Shown here: one piece after another, positions 20,346 through 31,020 of the stretch
Position numbering within the stretch: position 1 is the stretch's first letter
Layout of the letters: each line of letters begins with the position of its first letter
Source: Drosophila persimilis
Taxonomy: Eukaryota; Arthropoda; Insecta; Diptera; Drosophilidae
DNA length: 64,000 bases
Assembly (NCBI RefSeq): GCF_003286085.1
Contig: NW_020825321.1
Coordinates: 62,001-126,000 of the forward strand
Direction of reading: 5' to 3'
Notes under the pieces: generated by a model
Seen by the model: only the letters and a program-made list of their open reading frames with translations
The model's database searches: none
What the model was told of the DNA's origin: nothing
Translations under genes and position numbers: made by a program

Positions 20346-20902
20346 CAAATTGGTATCAGACCAATGTGCCAGACAACGCTCAAAGCGGAATTGGTAAGAA
20401 AAAAAAAGAGAGCAGAGTGGAGAGCGGTTATAGCGAGAGCTACTAAACAGAGAGCGCTATTGCTCAGAAAGTTTAAAGAGCGAGAGAGAAAGAACAGTTA
20501 TTGAAGTTGAGGTGATAGCGAGAGAGTGATAAAACAACAAAAGCTACCAGACGAGAGCGGACTGCAATGCAATACTCACTCACTGCAACAACACAACACA
20601 AGCCGACGCCGAAAAATAAAAAGTTAAATAATATTTTAACACAAATCAAAAGGCATGCACTCGCGTAATAGAATTGGTTTCCAGATTGTTGTCTGGTTAG
20701 GGAGTATAATTAGAATTTAGTTAGGAAAACACCGGCTGTTTATTCGAAACAAAAGGAAAAAATGCGGAGCGCAAAACAAAAACACGTCTGATCACTACGA
20801 AAGAGAACGGAGTTTTTTTGCTTGGACAAATTACTTGGACAAAATACAGAATTCGGATGGATTATATCCGGTTGCACCAAATAAAAAGGTGATAAATTTA
20901 TT
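20346..20902 (+). other. leader-like stretch before the roo-like pol remnant
   Basis: This is a purine-rich, non-coding stretch (repeated GAGAG and GCGAGAG motifs, 20400-20530). It lies between the 5' end of the CR1-like LINE and the BEL-type pol remnant. I see no LTR boundary or primer-binding site that I can trust. It is probably part of the roo-like element. Confidence 0.4.
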
Positions 20903-22020
20903 GTGGCGACAACAATTGAAGTTGGGGACTTAGAGCGGTTCTGGGAATTGGAAAGTGAAAAGAATGACGTAGAAGAAGATGTGTGCGAGGAGCATTTCTT
21001 GGAAACAACAAGAAGAGATGAGAATGGTAGGTATGTAGTTAAAATACCATTTAAAAAAGAAAAGGATCTAGGAGATTCAAAACCCCAAGCTATAGCGCGA
21101 TTTTATAGTTTAGAAAGAAAGCTCAGCAATAATAAAACATTAAAAGAAAATTATGTAAAGTTCATGCATGAATATAAAAACTTAGGACATATGGTAGAGT
21201 CCAAAGAAGATGGGAAATATTATTTACCCCATCAAGGAGTCATAAGAAATTCCAGTCTAACGACAAAGCTGAGGGTGATTTTCGATGCTTCAGCAAAAAC
21301 CACAAACAATAAAAGTTTAAATGATATCATGTGGGTTGGACCAAGGGTCCAAAAAGATATCTTCGATATTATGGTGAAATGGCGTAAATGGCCATTTGTA
21401 ATATCTGCGGACATTGAAAAAATGTACCGGCAAATTAATGTTGATAAAGACGATCAACAATATTTGCATATAATTTGGAGAGATAATCCAAACGAAAAGT
21501 TAAAAGATTATAAACTTACAACCGTTACGTACGGTACAGCTTCAGCACCCTACTTAGGAACCAGGGTGCTTGTTGCAATAGCAGATAATTGCAAAAATCA
21601 AGCAATTAGGGAAATCATAAAGAATGATTTTTATATGGACGACCTGATGACAGGTGCCGACACGCCAATATTAGAAAGAGAACAGATCGAGTGGCATTTT
21701 ATTCCCCCGGCAGGACCTCACTTCGGAGGTATTTGGGAAGCTGGGGTAAAATCAGTGAAATTTCAATTAAAAAGGGTAATTGGGGACAATAATTTAACCT
21801 AAGAGGAAATGGCAACTCTATTATGTCAAATTGAAGCGGTACTAAGTTCACGCCCTTTGTATACAGCTACCTTGAACAAATGCCAAAAATGGCAAACGAA
21901 TAGAAGAGTGCGAAGAATATGCGAAAGTAATTGGCCTTGGAGCAATGCCAGTGATAATGCTTGTGAGATAGCTCCTTTCAAACCAAAGGGTAATCAAATT
22001 GCGTTTTTAGGAAGATAGCA
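20903..22020 (+). pseudogene. pol remnant of the roo-like element (RT and integrase pieces; fossil)
   Basis: RT-type sequence includes the N-terminal LERFWELES, LTTKLRVIFDASAKT, VISADIEKMYRQI, TVTYGTASAPYLGTR and the catalytic FYMDDLMTG. An integrase core phrase (FIPPAGPHFGGIWEAGVKS) and a C-terminal piece (CQIEAVLSSRPL) also occur. These are BEL/Pao hallmarks. The remnant is much shorter than a normal BEL pol, so the copy is inactive. Confidence 0.8.
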
Positions 22021-22543
22021 GAGACAAGGTCATTTTGGGTCGAATTAAAAAGACAGGGTAGTTGGATCTTCAAAGTTCCAGTAAACACTAATGCTAGAAT
22101 TCAATGTGGTAACTCAAATCAAGAACTAATTGATCTTCCGCAACAAGGAATTTTAACAATAATACATGGTTGTACTGTACGAACCGATGATAAAATACTA
22201 GTACCTCATCACAGTATTCAAACAGAAAGCTACGAGCCAATTTCATCCTTTTATATAAGTAATATAAGTAAAATACCAAAACTTGTTTGAAATCCATTAA
22301 CAGTACCATAATTACCATAATACCATAATTAACCATACAGAAGAAATGGATAAGTTAAGAAACGAAATAAAATTGTTAAAAGAAGGTCATCATGACTTAA
22401 AAGGACTTAAGTTCCATCATGTATCTGGACATGCGGCCTTGATTATCGGATTCATAATAATGATAATATTAATAATCTATGCCATAAGAAGAATTAAAGT
22501 AGCACGAAGACTGCAAACGATAGCACTTCCCTACCCACTGTAA
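22021..22543 (+). pseudogene. env C-terminal remnant of the roo-like element (fossil)
   Basis: A 65-codon open frame (22346-22543) has a coiled N-terminus (MDKLRNEIKLLKEGHHDL), then a transmembrane segment (AALIIGFIIMIILIIYAI) and a basic tail. This layout matches the C-terminus of roo-type Env proteins. The stretch before it, with CTVRTDDKILVPHHS in another frame, looks like Env ectodomain remains. Env would be a membrane glycoprotein. Confidence 0.6.
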
Positions 22544-22649
22544 TTGACTGTAAATGATTATCTTTAATTGTAATTATAGCTATAAAGAAAATGTACACAA
22601 AAAGGTTCACAAGAATCAAAATACAAAACAATGCCACTTTCGGCCCTTT

Positions 22650-22653
22650 GCAG
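22650..22653. repeat. target-site duplication GCAG, left
   Basis: GCAG precedes the LTR at 22654 and follows the second LTR at 28655-28658. Four bases fits Ty3/Gypsy-type integration. Confidence 0.8.
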
Positions 22654-23980
22654 TGTAAGGAAGTTCTCAGGCCGAGGTACAGCTTCTCAGTCTGTCCAGG
22701 GCCCGGTCCTTCCCCACAGCAAAATTTGTTGTGTGAGGACCTAAGGGGAGAGCCGCTCGTGGCGAAAGCGCGCCCGTGGGGTGGATCGTGGGACGGTCGG
22801 GCCTGGCCCGGCCACGAGGCGTGGGTGAAGCCGTGCTTGGGAGCTGCAGAGACGTGCGTTGGGGGTCATGTGTGGCGGGAGAAGAGGTTTGGATCAGGGA
22901 TCGGAAGGGTATGGGAGAGGGGAGCCCAGCTTAGCAGATGTCGCATGATCCACGACTCACATCTGCGTCGCCAGGTCCCCAGGGCGAGGGTGTAGGAGAG
23001 GGAACCCAGCTTTGCGAATGCCGCGTGAATCCACGACTCACATCCAGCATCGCCGGGTCCCCAGGGGGAAAAGGTACAGGAGAGGAAAAAACCCAACTTG
23101 GTGAATGCCGCATGATCCACGACTCACATCCACTTCGCCGGGCCTCCCGGGAAAAGGGAAGAGAGGGGGAGGGGGAGTGAGTGACGAGGGGGCGAATGTT
23201 CTGAGACAGGTGGGTTGAGGTTGGTGTCTTTATTGTTTTCGGATCATTTCCCTACTTAAAATCCCGCGCCTGCAGCGGGGAAATAAACGCCAAAAAAAAA
23301 TTATATTAAACAACATGTGGGCATAGATATGTAAAACAACTGCGGGAATGTTCTGTTTATACCTGCCTACTGCACCGATCTGTTCCCCCCCAGAGCTCAC
23401 ATACGTGAGGTGGCTCACCCTTGTTTCCCTCCTTTGGGGTCCTGGTATCCCGCGGCGGGTCCTCGTCACTTCGGCTTGTCTTGTACACGGCGTGGTCACA
23501 GCTTGTTTTTTTTTTACACGGCGCGGTCGCGGCTTATTTTTCACATTTTTTTCTTTTGGCTTCCGCCGCACAACCGGTCTTGCTCAGCCCTCGGAGATCA
23601 CTCCCGAGCCTGGCCCGCGCTGGACCGTGCCAGGCCTCTGCTTTACCTTTTGCAGCTTCTCTGCCGCTTCGTGGCTGCGCAGCTTTCGGCTGTCGGCCTC
23701 GGCTGCGTGGGCGATCGGCTGCGTGTGTGTATTGCCTGCTTCGCCGTCGGCTCTTTCCTCGGCTGCGTGGGCGTAAGGCCGATCGGCGGCTTCTCTGCCG
23801 CTTCGCTCTCTTTCATCTGCGTATAGCCGTTCTCTTCTTTGCGTTGGCTGCGTGGGCGTAAGAGCGTATCTCTTTCGTGTTGGTTCTCTTAGTAATAACG
23901 AAATTAGATAACAAGCCGTCGGGGCGGTCCCTTCAGGGGATGGTGTCGTGGTCAGTGTTGTGGAGGCTTATGCCTTCACA
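22654..23980 (-). repeat. 3' LTR of the LARD-like element (left copy)
   Basis: This 1327-bp LTR reads TGTAAGGAAG...CTTCACA on the plus strand. It contains three tandem units of about 84 bp (22912-23165), each with CCACGACTCACATC. The other copy is 27326-28654. Confidence 0.92.
22912..23165. repeat. 84-bp tandem repeats in the LTR
   Basis: Three imperfect units each carry an AGGAGAGG-CCCAGCTT block, then GATCCACGACTCACATC, then GTCCCCAGGG. The same array lies in the other LTR (27584-27837). Such LTR repeats often act as enhancers, but that role is inferred. Confidence 0.8.
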
Positions 23981-24282
23981 CTCCCTTCCTACTTCGGGGT
24001 GGGGCGCGGTGAAATACGCACCAAATTTCCGCTGATGCATACGCGGAAGCGTTGGCCGTCGTGGTGTTCTAGGCTGCGGATCCGGCTGCGCCCGTGACGC
24101 GCCGCGTTTGCCTGAGCGCTGGCGCCTTCCAGCAGGCTTTGCGGGATGCGGCGGTCAGGCGTGCTTACGCGCCAGGCGACTGGGGCGATTGGCCATTCCT
24201 GCTCCTCCTGCAGCGTGTTTAGCTCGGGCATATCCTCGAACGCTTTGAGCAGTCCGCCCGCCTCTGCCTCTTCCAAGCCCAA
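23972..24282 (-). pseudogene. short 3' open frame and polypurine tract of the LARD-like element
   Basis: A 97-codon minus-strand frame (23989-24282) starts MGLEEAEAGGLLKAFEDM and includes QEEQEWPIAPVAWRV. It ends just before a purine tract (GGAAGGGAG on the minus strand) and the left LTR. It may be the tail of a third ORF; G2 elements have an ORF in the same place with REEWPVAVTRAQAQ. The similarity is weak. Confidence 0.4.
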
Positions 24283-24633
24283 TGACAGGTCGCTGTCCTC
24301 CTTTGGTTGGCTCGCGTGGTGTTGCCCGGTTCTGCTTGCGGGGTCGGAGAGTGGTGTCTTGCTTGTGGTTGGCTGATCGTGGACCGTGGTTGCCTTGAGC
24401 TGGGCGGCGACGCACCCCTAGGATGCCCCTCCGTGCCATCCTCTGCCTCTAGAGGCTGTGCGTCGCTCGTCCTTGGGTTGTCCATGTCGGATCTGGTTGG
24501 GGGAAGAAACCTTGTTTGGTTAGAACCTGCCCTGTGCTACTGATGTGTCCTGTGCCCTGGGTTTCCCTGATCGGTGCATTTTCTAGTTTCTGTCTATTTC
24601 TTACTCTAATCCCTTAAGGGGAGTTAAGCTATC

Positions 24634-24864
24634 TTACTGAGTGTGGACGCGGTTTCCCCTTGCGGGGCGAGCCAGTTTGGCAGCGAAGTTGTCCGCCGCT
24701 TTGGACAGGTGATGTTGGCGTAGCATCACGAGCGTCCCGATCGAGGGTCTCCATTCGCGTCGGCGGAGGTTGTAGGTCCTGCTCTGCGTCTGTGATGCCT
24801 GCTGGGTATTTTCTTGCTGCCACGGCGATAGGTCCTCCAGTTCCAGGGCGGTAATGGCGGCCAA
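24634..24864 (-). pseudogene. integrase C-terminal-like remnant of the LARD-like element (fossil)
   Basis: The frame includes [20 protein letters not shown] and [11 protein letters not shown]. This matches the Gypsy integrase tail found in the G2 element near 34915-35040 (YNLRRRPWKPRMGEVVWAK, FAAKLAPRYDGP). It shows that the non-autonomous element derives from a G2-related autonomous one. Confidence 0.7.
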
Positions 24865-25033
24865 GATCGCGTTCTCGTCGTCATCCGAGTCGGCTGGGCG
24901 AAACGGGTTGCGTTCCCGAGCTATCTCGGTGTCGGCTAATGGCTCCAGTTGGTAGTCCGTCGTCGGGGTTTCTGTGATCTCGTCCTGTGGTATCGGGGTT
25001 CGTGGCTTGCGTGATGTCTGTCGTGCTGGGTTA

Positions 25034-26179
25034 CTACGTGGTGACTCCCGGTTCGATGAGCTGGCCCTGGAGTGGTCCCGCGGGGCCGCAGCTATCTTTG
25101 CTGGAGTATTCTGGTGATTCCTGGGTCCTGTTGGTGACTCCTGGTTCGACGAGCTGGCCCTGGATTGATCCAGTGGAGCCGTAGCTGTCTCTGCCCAAGT
25201 CCCTTGCTTCCTGCTGTGTCCTGTTGGTGACTCCTGGTTCGACGAGCTGGCCCTGGATTGATCCAGTGGAGCCGTAGCTGTCTCTGCCCAAGTCCCTTGC
25301 TTCCTGCTGTGTCCTGTTGGTGACTCCTGGTTCGACGAGCTGGCCCTGGATTGATCCAGTGGAGCCGGAGCTGTCTCTGCCCAAGTCTCTTGCTTCCTGC
25401 TGTGTCCTGTTGGTGACTCCTGGTTCGACGAGCTGGCCCTGGATTGATCCAGTGGAGCCGGAGCTGTCTCTGCCCAAGTCCCTTGCTTCCTGCTGTGTCC
25501 TGTTGGTGACTCCTGGTTCGACGAGCTGGCCCTGGATTGATCCTGTGGAGCCGGAGCTGTCTCTGCCCAAGTCCCTTGCTTCCTGCTGTGTCCTGTTGGT
25601 GACTCCTGGTTCGACGAGCTGGCCCTGGATTGATCCAGTGGAGCCGTAGCTGTCTCTGCCCAAGTCCCTTGCTTCCTGCTGTGTCCTGTTGGTGACTCCT
25701 GGTTCGACGAGCTGGCCCTGGATTGATCCAGTGGAGCCGGAGCTGTCTCTGCCCAAGTCCCTTACTTCCTGCTGTGTCCTGTTGGTGACTCCTGGTTCGA
25801 CGAGCTGGCCCTGGATTGATCCAGTGGAGCCGTAGCTGTCTCTGCCCAAGTCCCTTGTTTCCTGCTGTGTCCTGTTGGTGACTCCCGGTTCGACGAGCTG
25901 GCCCTGGATTGATCCAGTGGAGCCGTAGCTGTCTCTGCCCAAGTCCCTTGCTTCCTGCTGTGTCCTGTTGGTGACTCCTGGTTCGACGAGCTGGCCCTGG
26001 ATTGATCCAGTGGAGCCGGAGCTGTCTCTGCCCAAGTCCTTTGTTTCCTGCTGTGTCCTGTTGGTGACTCCTGGTTCGACGAGCTGGCCCTGGATTGATC
26101 CAGTGGAGCCGGAGCTGTCTCTGCCCAAGTCCTTTGCTTCCTGCTGTGTCCTGTTGGTGACTCCTGGTTCGAAGGACAC
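25034..26179 (-). repeat. twelve tandem 93-bp repeats, open reading frame of 381 codons
   Basis: Eleven near-identical units and one diverged terminal unit of 93 bp (31 codons) fill this stretch. On the minus strand one frame reads [20 protein letters not shown] and then [11 protein letters not shown] per unit. A second minus-strand frame is also open throughout ([20 protein letters not shown]). Because 93 is a multiple of three, the frames cannot drift, so openness alone is not proof of coding. Units differ mostly at a few third positions and a Ser/Tyr switch. The array sits where gag and most of pol would be in an autonomous relative. No known domain is seen. Confidence 0.85.
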
Positions 26180-26439
26180 GCGGCACGGTACTAGATCGGT
26201 GATCCTGTACTAGGATACACAGCACTGGGTTGGATGATCCTGTCGAAGGATACGTGGCGCGGTATAGGGAAAGGTTCTGTCTGACTGCTCGGTGGTAACT
26301 GTGTGACTGCCCGGTAACAACTGTCCCGACCGGTGTTCCTGCTCCGCCTTATATTGGCCGCGGCCATGGCTTTGTGGCCGAGGGCTCCTCTGCCATGTAG
26401 CTGCTCCTCTGCGTTCGCCGGCTGTCCCTCGCTGCTCCG

Positions 26440-26880
26440 TTGTTCTACCGCTGCTTCGCTGCTTGGCTGCTCGGTCACTCTCTCGCTGCTCTGTCACTGC
26501 TTGGCTGCTCTGTCACTGTCTCGCTGCTCTGTCACTGCCTGGCTGCTCTGTCACTGTCTCGCTGCTCTGTCACTGCCTGGCTGTTCGGTCACTGTCTCGC
26601 TGCTCTGTCACTGCCTCGCTGCTCTGTCGCTGCTGCTTCTCTGCTCTGCCGCTGCCTCGCTGCTCTGTCGCTGCTGCTTCTCTGCTCTACCGCTGCCTCG
26701 TTGCTCTGTCGCTGCTGCTTCTCTGCTCTGCCGCTGCCTCGTTGCTCTGTCGCTGCTGCTTCTCCGCTCTGCCGCTGCCTCGTTGCTCTGTCGCTGCTGC
26801 TTTGTTGCTCTGCCGCTGCTCTGTCGCTGCTGCTTTGCTGCTCTGCCGCTGCTGCTGCTTGGCTACTCTGTCGCTGGTGC
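26440..26880. repeat. CTG-rich degenerate tandem array, about 20-bp unit
   Basis: Some twenty units of CTGCTCTGTC(A/G)CTGC(T)TCG type run through the 5' part of the LARD-like element. Open frames here on both strands are low-complexity shadows of the repeat. Confidence 0.8.
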
Positions 26881-27305
26881 CGCTTTGTCGCCGTCGCGTG
26901 CCAAAGTTTTAGGCGCCGTCCGCGGCCATTTTCTCCCGGCACGCGGTGCTGTGTCTTCGGCGTCTCTCCCCGTCTCTTTCAGCCGCGTGGTTTTTGCCGG
27001 CGCGTCTGGGACACGTGCCGGCGGCTGTTGCTAGGGGGGTATTAGAGAAACCAGCCTCAGCTGTACATAAGTCGAGGGATCAAAGATTGGTGCTGGCTAT
27101 TCGCCGGGACTCTGATTTTGGGGGCTGCTAATCACTGATTTGAAGTTTTCCTTTCCTTTCTCCTGCTGCTTTTCCTGATCCGTGGGTCCTAAGCATCGTT
27201 TGCTGTTTTGCTTTTGTGGGTCTTGCCTTTTAATTGTGGGCTGCTGCTTGGTTCCCTTTTCACTTTTTCACTTGTTCCCTATGCTCACCGACTCTCCCCT
27301 CGTGG

Positions 27306-27325
27306 GTCCCTGCTCGGGCGCCATC
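27306..27325 (-). other. primer-binding site of the LARD-like element
   Basis: On the minus strand TGGCGCCCGAGCAGGGAC lies two bases inside the right LTR. It resembles the lysine-tRNA-type site and fixes the element's orientation. Confidence 0.85.
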
Positions 27326-28654
27326 TGTAAGGAAGTTCTCAGGCCGAGGTACAGCTTCTCAGTCTGTCCAGGGCCCGGTCCTTCCCCACAGCAAAATTTG
27401 TTGTGTGAGGACCTAAGGGGAGAGCCGCTCGTGGCGAAAGCGCGCCCGTGGGGTGGATCGTGGGACGGTCGGGCCTGGCCCGGCCACGAGGCGTGGGTGA
27501 AGCCGTGCTTGGGAGCTGCAGAGACGTGCGTTGGGGGTCATGTGTGGCGGGAGAAGAGGTTTGGATCAGGGATCGGAAGGGTATGGGAGAGGGGAGCCCA
27601 GCTTAGCAGATGTCGCATGATCCACGACTCACATCTGCGTCGCCAGGTCCCCAGGGCGAGGGTGTAGGAGAGGGAACCCAGCTTTGCGAATGCCGCGTGA
27701 ATCCACGACTCACATCCAGCATCGCCGGGTCCCCAGGGGGAAAAGGTACAGGAGAGGAAAAAACCCAGCTTGGTGAATGCCGCATGATCCACGACTCACA
27801 TCCACTTCGCCGGGCCTCCCGGGAAAAGGGAAGAGAGGGGGAGGGGGAGTGAGTGACTCCTACGGGCGAATGTTCTGAGACAGGTGGGTTGAGGTTGGTG
27901 TCTTTATTGTTTTCGGATCATTTCCCTACTTAAAATCCCGCGCCTGCAGCGGGGAAATAAACGCCAAAAAAAAATTATATTAAACAACATGTGGGCATAG
28001 ATATGTAAAACAACTGCGGGAATGTTCTGTTTATACCTGCCTACTGCACCGATCTGTTCCCCCCCAGAGCTCACATACGTGAGGTGGCTCACCCTTGTTT
28101 CCCTCCTTTGGGGTCCTGGTATCCCGCGGCGGGTCCTCGTCACTTCGGCTTGTCTTGTACACGGCGTGGTCACAGCTTGTTTTTTTTTTACACGGCGCGG
28201 TCGCGGCTTATTTTTCACATTTTTTTCTTTTGGCTTCCGCCGCACAACCGGTCTTGCTCAGCCCTCGGAGATCACTCCCGAGCCTGGCCCGCGCTGGACC
28301 GTGCCAGGCCTCTGCTTTACCTTTTGCAGCTTCTCTGCCGCTTCGTGACTGCGCAGCTTTCGGCTGTCGGCCTCGGCTGCGTGGGCGATCGGCTGCGTGT
28401 GTGTATTGCCTGCTTCGCCGTCGGCTCTTTCCTCGGCTGCGTGGGCGTTAGGCCGATCGGCGGCTTCTCTGCCGCTTCGCTCTCTTTCATCTGCGTATAG
28501 CCGTTCTCTTCTTTGCGTTGGCTGCGTGGGCGTAAGAGCGCATCTCTTTCGTGTTGGTTCTCTTAGTAATAATGAAATTAGATAACAAGCCGTCGGGGCG
28601 GTCCCTTCAGGGGATGGTGTCGTGGTCAGTGTTGTGGAGGCTTATGCCTTCACA
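27326..28654 (-). repeat. 5' LTR of the LARD-like element (right copy)
   Basis: This 1329-bp LTR is about 99.5% identical by eye to 22654-23980, including the three 84-bp units. GCAG follows it. Confidence 0.92.
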
Positions 28655-28660
28655 GCAGAA

Positions 28661-29097
28661 TGTTCAAACATGAACATATTATCGTCAATACAATGCCACT
28701 TTCGGCCCCTTGCAGAATGTTTAAACATAAATAGATTATTGTACACATTCACTCATGTAACAACACCGATCTCTAAAGAAATCACATAAAGTAGACAAGT
28801 TATGACTGCACGGGTGTAAACAGAGATCTGTAACCTATTAATACGACAACAAAACACAAGTGGAGAAAACACTTAACAAATGCGGTCCTAAAATAAAACT
28901 GATGTAAGCATGTACTCAAATAGACACCCTCAGTAAAGTGTATCCTCTGCGTAGGTCTAACGATAATTATAGACTACCAAATTGTACCTCCTACCTCATT
29001 GTCAAAACACATATAAGGCTCTGATTTTAAGAATAAAATTTAGTTTGAATTTACAACTCAACTCGCAAATGTCTAGACTTTTCTTTTAAGGTCTTAA
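28661..29097 (+). repeat. roo-like 3' LTR
   Basis: It starts TGTTCAAACATGAAC. About 58 bp on, a second partial start occurs (TGTTTAAACATAAATAG). The phrase CAATGCCACTTTCGGCCC, also present before the inserted LTR element, recurs here (28692). It ends near CTAGACTTTTC, where the hAT sequence starts. Confidence 0.65.
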
Positions 29098-29109
29098 CAA
29101 CTTGTACGG

Positions 29110-30579
29110 ATGATCGCCAAGGGTCATCACGCCTTGCGCTTGGTCGAAGAACCAGAATTTAAAAAATTTATTCACGATGTGTCGCACGCCCCAAACTATA
29201 AGCTTCCGACGAGGAAACCAGCTCCTTGATTCCCAAAATTCGTGACGAGTACACTGGGACGATAATAGAAGAGCTACGTGCGGCCATAGCGCTGTGCTTA
29301 ACTAGAGACGGTTGGACATCTATAACCAACGAAAGTTATCTGGCTGTCACAGTACATTTTATCGATGAGGAATCAACGATGCTGACCTCCTATACAATTG
29401 CTTGTCAGGCCTTTGAAGCGTCGCACACGGCTGCGAATCTGTGCAGCTTTTTGGAAAAAATTGTGAATGAATGGGATCTCAAAAACAAAGTCGCAGCAAT
29501 AGCATCCGATAATGCACACAATATTGCTCTTGCTATTAGAGCCGGCAATTGGAGTCATATACGGTGTTTTGCTCATACCCTAAATCTAATTGTCCAAAAA
29601 GCTCTAGATAAAATGAGCAGTGTACGCAGAAAAGCTAAAGCTATAAGCGAATATTTTCATCGCAGCTCATCAGGCTTAAAAAAGCTTAAAGATATGCAAG
29701 CGCTGCTTAAGTTGGCTGACCTCAAACTAACACAGGATGTGCCAACACGTTGGAACTCAACGTACAAAATGTTTGAACGGCTGTCTATCCTGAAGGAGGC
29801 AGTCGTGGCAGCTCTGTCAACAAGGACAGACTTAATTTTGTCACCAGAAGACTGGGATGTCATTGATGGAGTGCTTCCCGTATTAAAGCCATTTTATGAA
29901 GTTACAGAAGAGATCTCAGCTGAAAAAAACGTAACATTGTCAGAAATAATTGCTTTGACTGGATTACTTCAAAGAAAAATGGCTCAAATATATCCAACAG
30001 TTAAAAATAACCTAGTTGCCGAAGTAATCAATGAAATCATAAACGAGATGGACGGCAGGTTTAACGATTTCGAGGCAAATATTTTGTATGCGGAGAGAAC
30101 TGTTCTGGATCCCAGGTTCAAAGGACGTGCATTTAAATCTGCTGAGGCCTTTAAAAAGTCAGTAGCGGATATCAACAAAAAATTGGCTCAAACGATGCGG
30201 TCACTCCCTGAACCTCCACAAGAAGCTATAAGCAACAAAAAACAAGAAGAGGACACAATATGGGCTGAATTTGACACCACTTTGCAGCAAGTAAGCCAAC
30301 CCACCAACAATACGGCAGCATCCATAATAGAAATGGATAAGTAGTAGTAATAAAAGTGAGTAGTAAATCAGCCGAAAAGATGATCCATTGCTATGGTGGA
30401 ATCAGCGGAAAGCGCAATACCCGCTACTTTATAACTATATGCTGAAGCGCCTCTGCTTAGTCGCCACCTCAGTGCCATGCGAGCGCATATTTTCAAGTGC
30501 AGGCGAAACCATACGCAAAAGGCGCTCCCTTTTAAAGTCAACCGTTGAAAATTTAATTTTTTTGCATAACAACATGTAA
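29110..30579 (+). pseudogene. hAT transposase, N-terminally truncated and frameshifted
   Basis: From 29110 the translation MIAKGHHALRLVEEPEFKKF belongs to the region before the RNase H-like catalytic core. One base is missing near 29228. From 29226 a 372-residue frame continues with LCLTRDGWTS (first catalytic Asp), ASDNAHNI (second), RCFAHTLNLIVQKA and DVPTRWNSTYKM, and later VLDPRFKGRAF. A TAG at 30342 ends it. The hAT C-terminal dimerisation domain follows in another frame (WWNQRKAQYPLLYNYMLKRL, SVPCERIFSSAGETI, 30388-30579). The gene is a dead copy. Transposase would bind termini and cut and paste the element. Confidence 0.88.
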
Positions 30580-30671
30580 ATCGGAAATGAGTACAACCTA
30601 ATTTGTACTCGATTGCTTGTTTGCTTGATTAACATTTTTTTCTCTTATAGCGGTGAAATGAAGAAAACGAA

Positions 30672-30790
30672 AAGTATAAGAATTCATAAAGGAAAAGAAT
30701 CTCCTTATTTTTTTTAAGTTAGTATAAGAATTCCCATGAAAGGATCTCCTTATTTTTAAGTTAGTATAAGAATTCCTATGAAAGGAAATA
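30672..30790. repeat. about 50-bp tandem repeats in the hAT 3' region
   Basis: Three imperfect units share AGTATAAGAATTC and AAGGA(T)CTCCTTATTTTT. They lie between the transposase and the terminal region. Confidence 0.75.
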
Positions 30791-30912
30791 AAAAGTTTGT
30801 TTTTTTGTTATATACATTTTTTTTTAGTTATAAATGTTTGATTAACATTGAAATGTAACGTATTTTATTTGTGTAAAAGTCTGTGGGGCTTAGGGTTCTG
30901 TGCATGAATAGT

Positions 30913-31020
30913 GAACAACTGAGCAAGTCAGCAACTGAGCAAGTGAGCAACTGAGCAAGTGAGCAACTGAGAAAGTGAGTAACTGAGCAATCTAAGAGAG
31001 CAAGTGAGCAATATGAGTGA
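30913..31020. repeat. subterminal repeats of the hAT element
   Basis: About six copies of GAGCAACT or GAGCAAGT motifs (period about 16) lie close to the 3' end. hAT transposases typically bind short subterminal repeats, so these are probable binding sites. Confidence 0.7.

Larger units (their letters stand above)
22654..28654 (-). mobile_element. Large non-autonomous Gypsy-type LTR element (LARD-like)
   Basis: LTRs of about 1.33 kb (22654-23980, 27326-28654) bound a 3.3-kb internal region. Orientation is minus: beside the right LTR the minus strand reads TGGCGCCCGAGCAGGGAC, a primer-binding site, and beside the left one is a purine tract. Inside are a 20-bp repeat array, twelve 93-bp repeats, a short integrase-tail-like frame and a further small frame. 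I see no Gag core, protease or RT, so it would depend on another element. The LTRs differ at only about seven sites (about 0.5%), so it is young (a few hundred thousand years or less). GCAG flanks both ends. Confidence 0.85.
20346..29097 (+). mobile_element. roo-like BEL/Pao (env-bearing) element, broken, interrupted by an LTR element
   Basis: Recognisable parts are a BEL-type RT region and a short integrase region (20903-22020), an Env-like membrane segment (22346-22543), and a roo-like 3' LTR (28661-29097). That LTR begins TGTTCAAACATGAAC, close to the TGTTCACACATGAAC start of roo, and is about 437 bp (roo LTRs are about 430). A 6-kb LTR element (22654-28654) sits just before the 3' LTR. 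The copy is a shortened fossil with several breaks. Assignment to roo itself is tentative. Confidence 0.7.

Noticed and set aside
23348-23861. Plus-strand frames of 138-146 codons in the LTR (repeated at 28022-28500)
   Set aside because: They overlap in three frames within an LTR and are on the strand opposite to the element.
25034-26179. Host gene for a repetitive protein, or a CRISPR-like array
   Set aside because: The array is inside an LTR-bounded element with target repeats, the units adjoin with no unique spacers, and the genome is eukaryotic.
26333-27045. Plus-strand frames rich in Leu/Cys/Ser (up to 233 codons)
   Set aside because: They are three-frame readings of the CTG-rich tandem array and carry no signal beyond the repeat.
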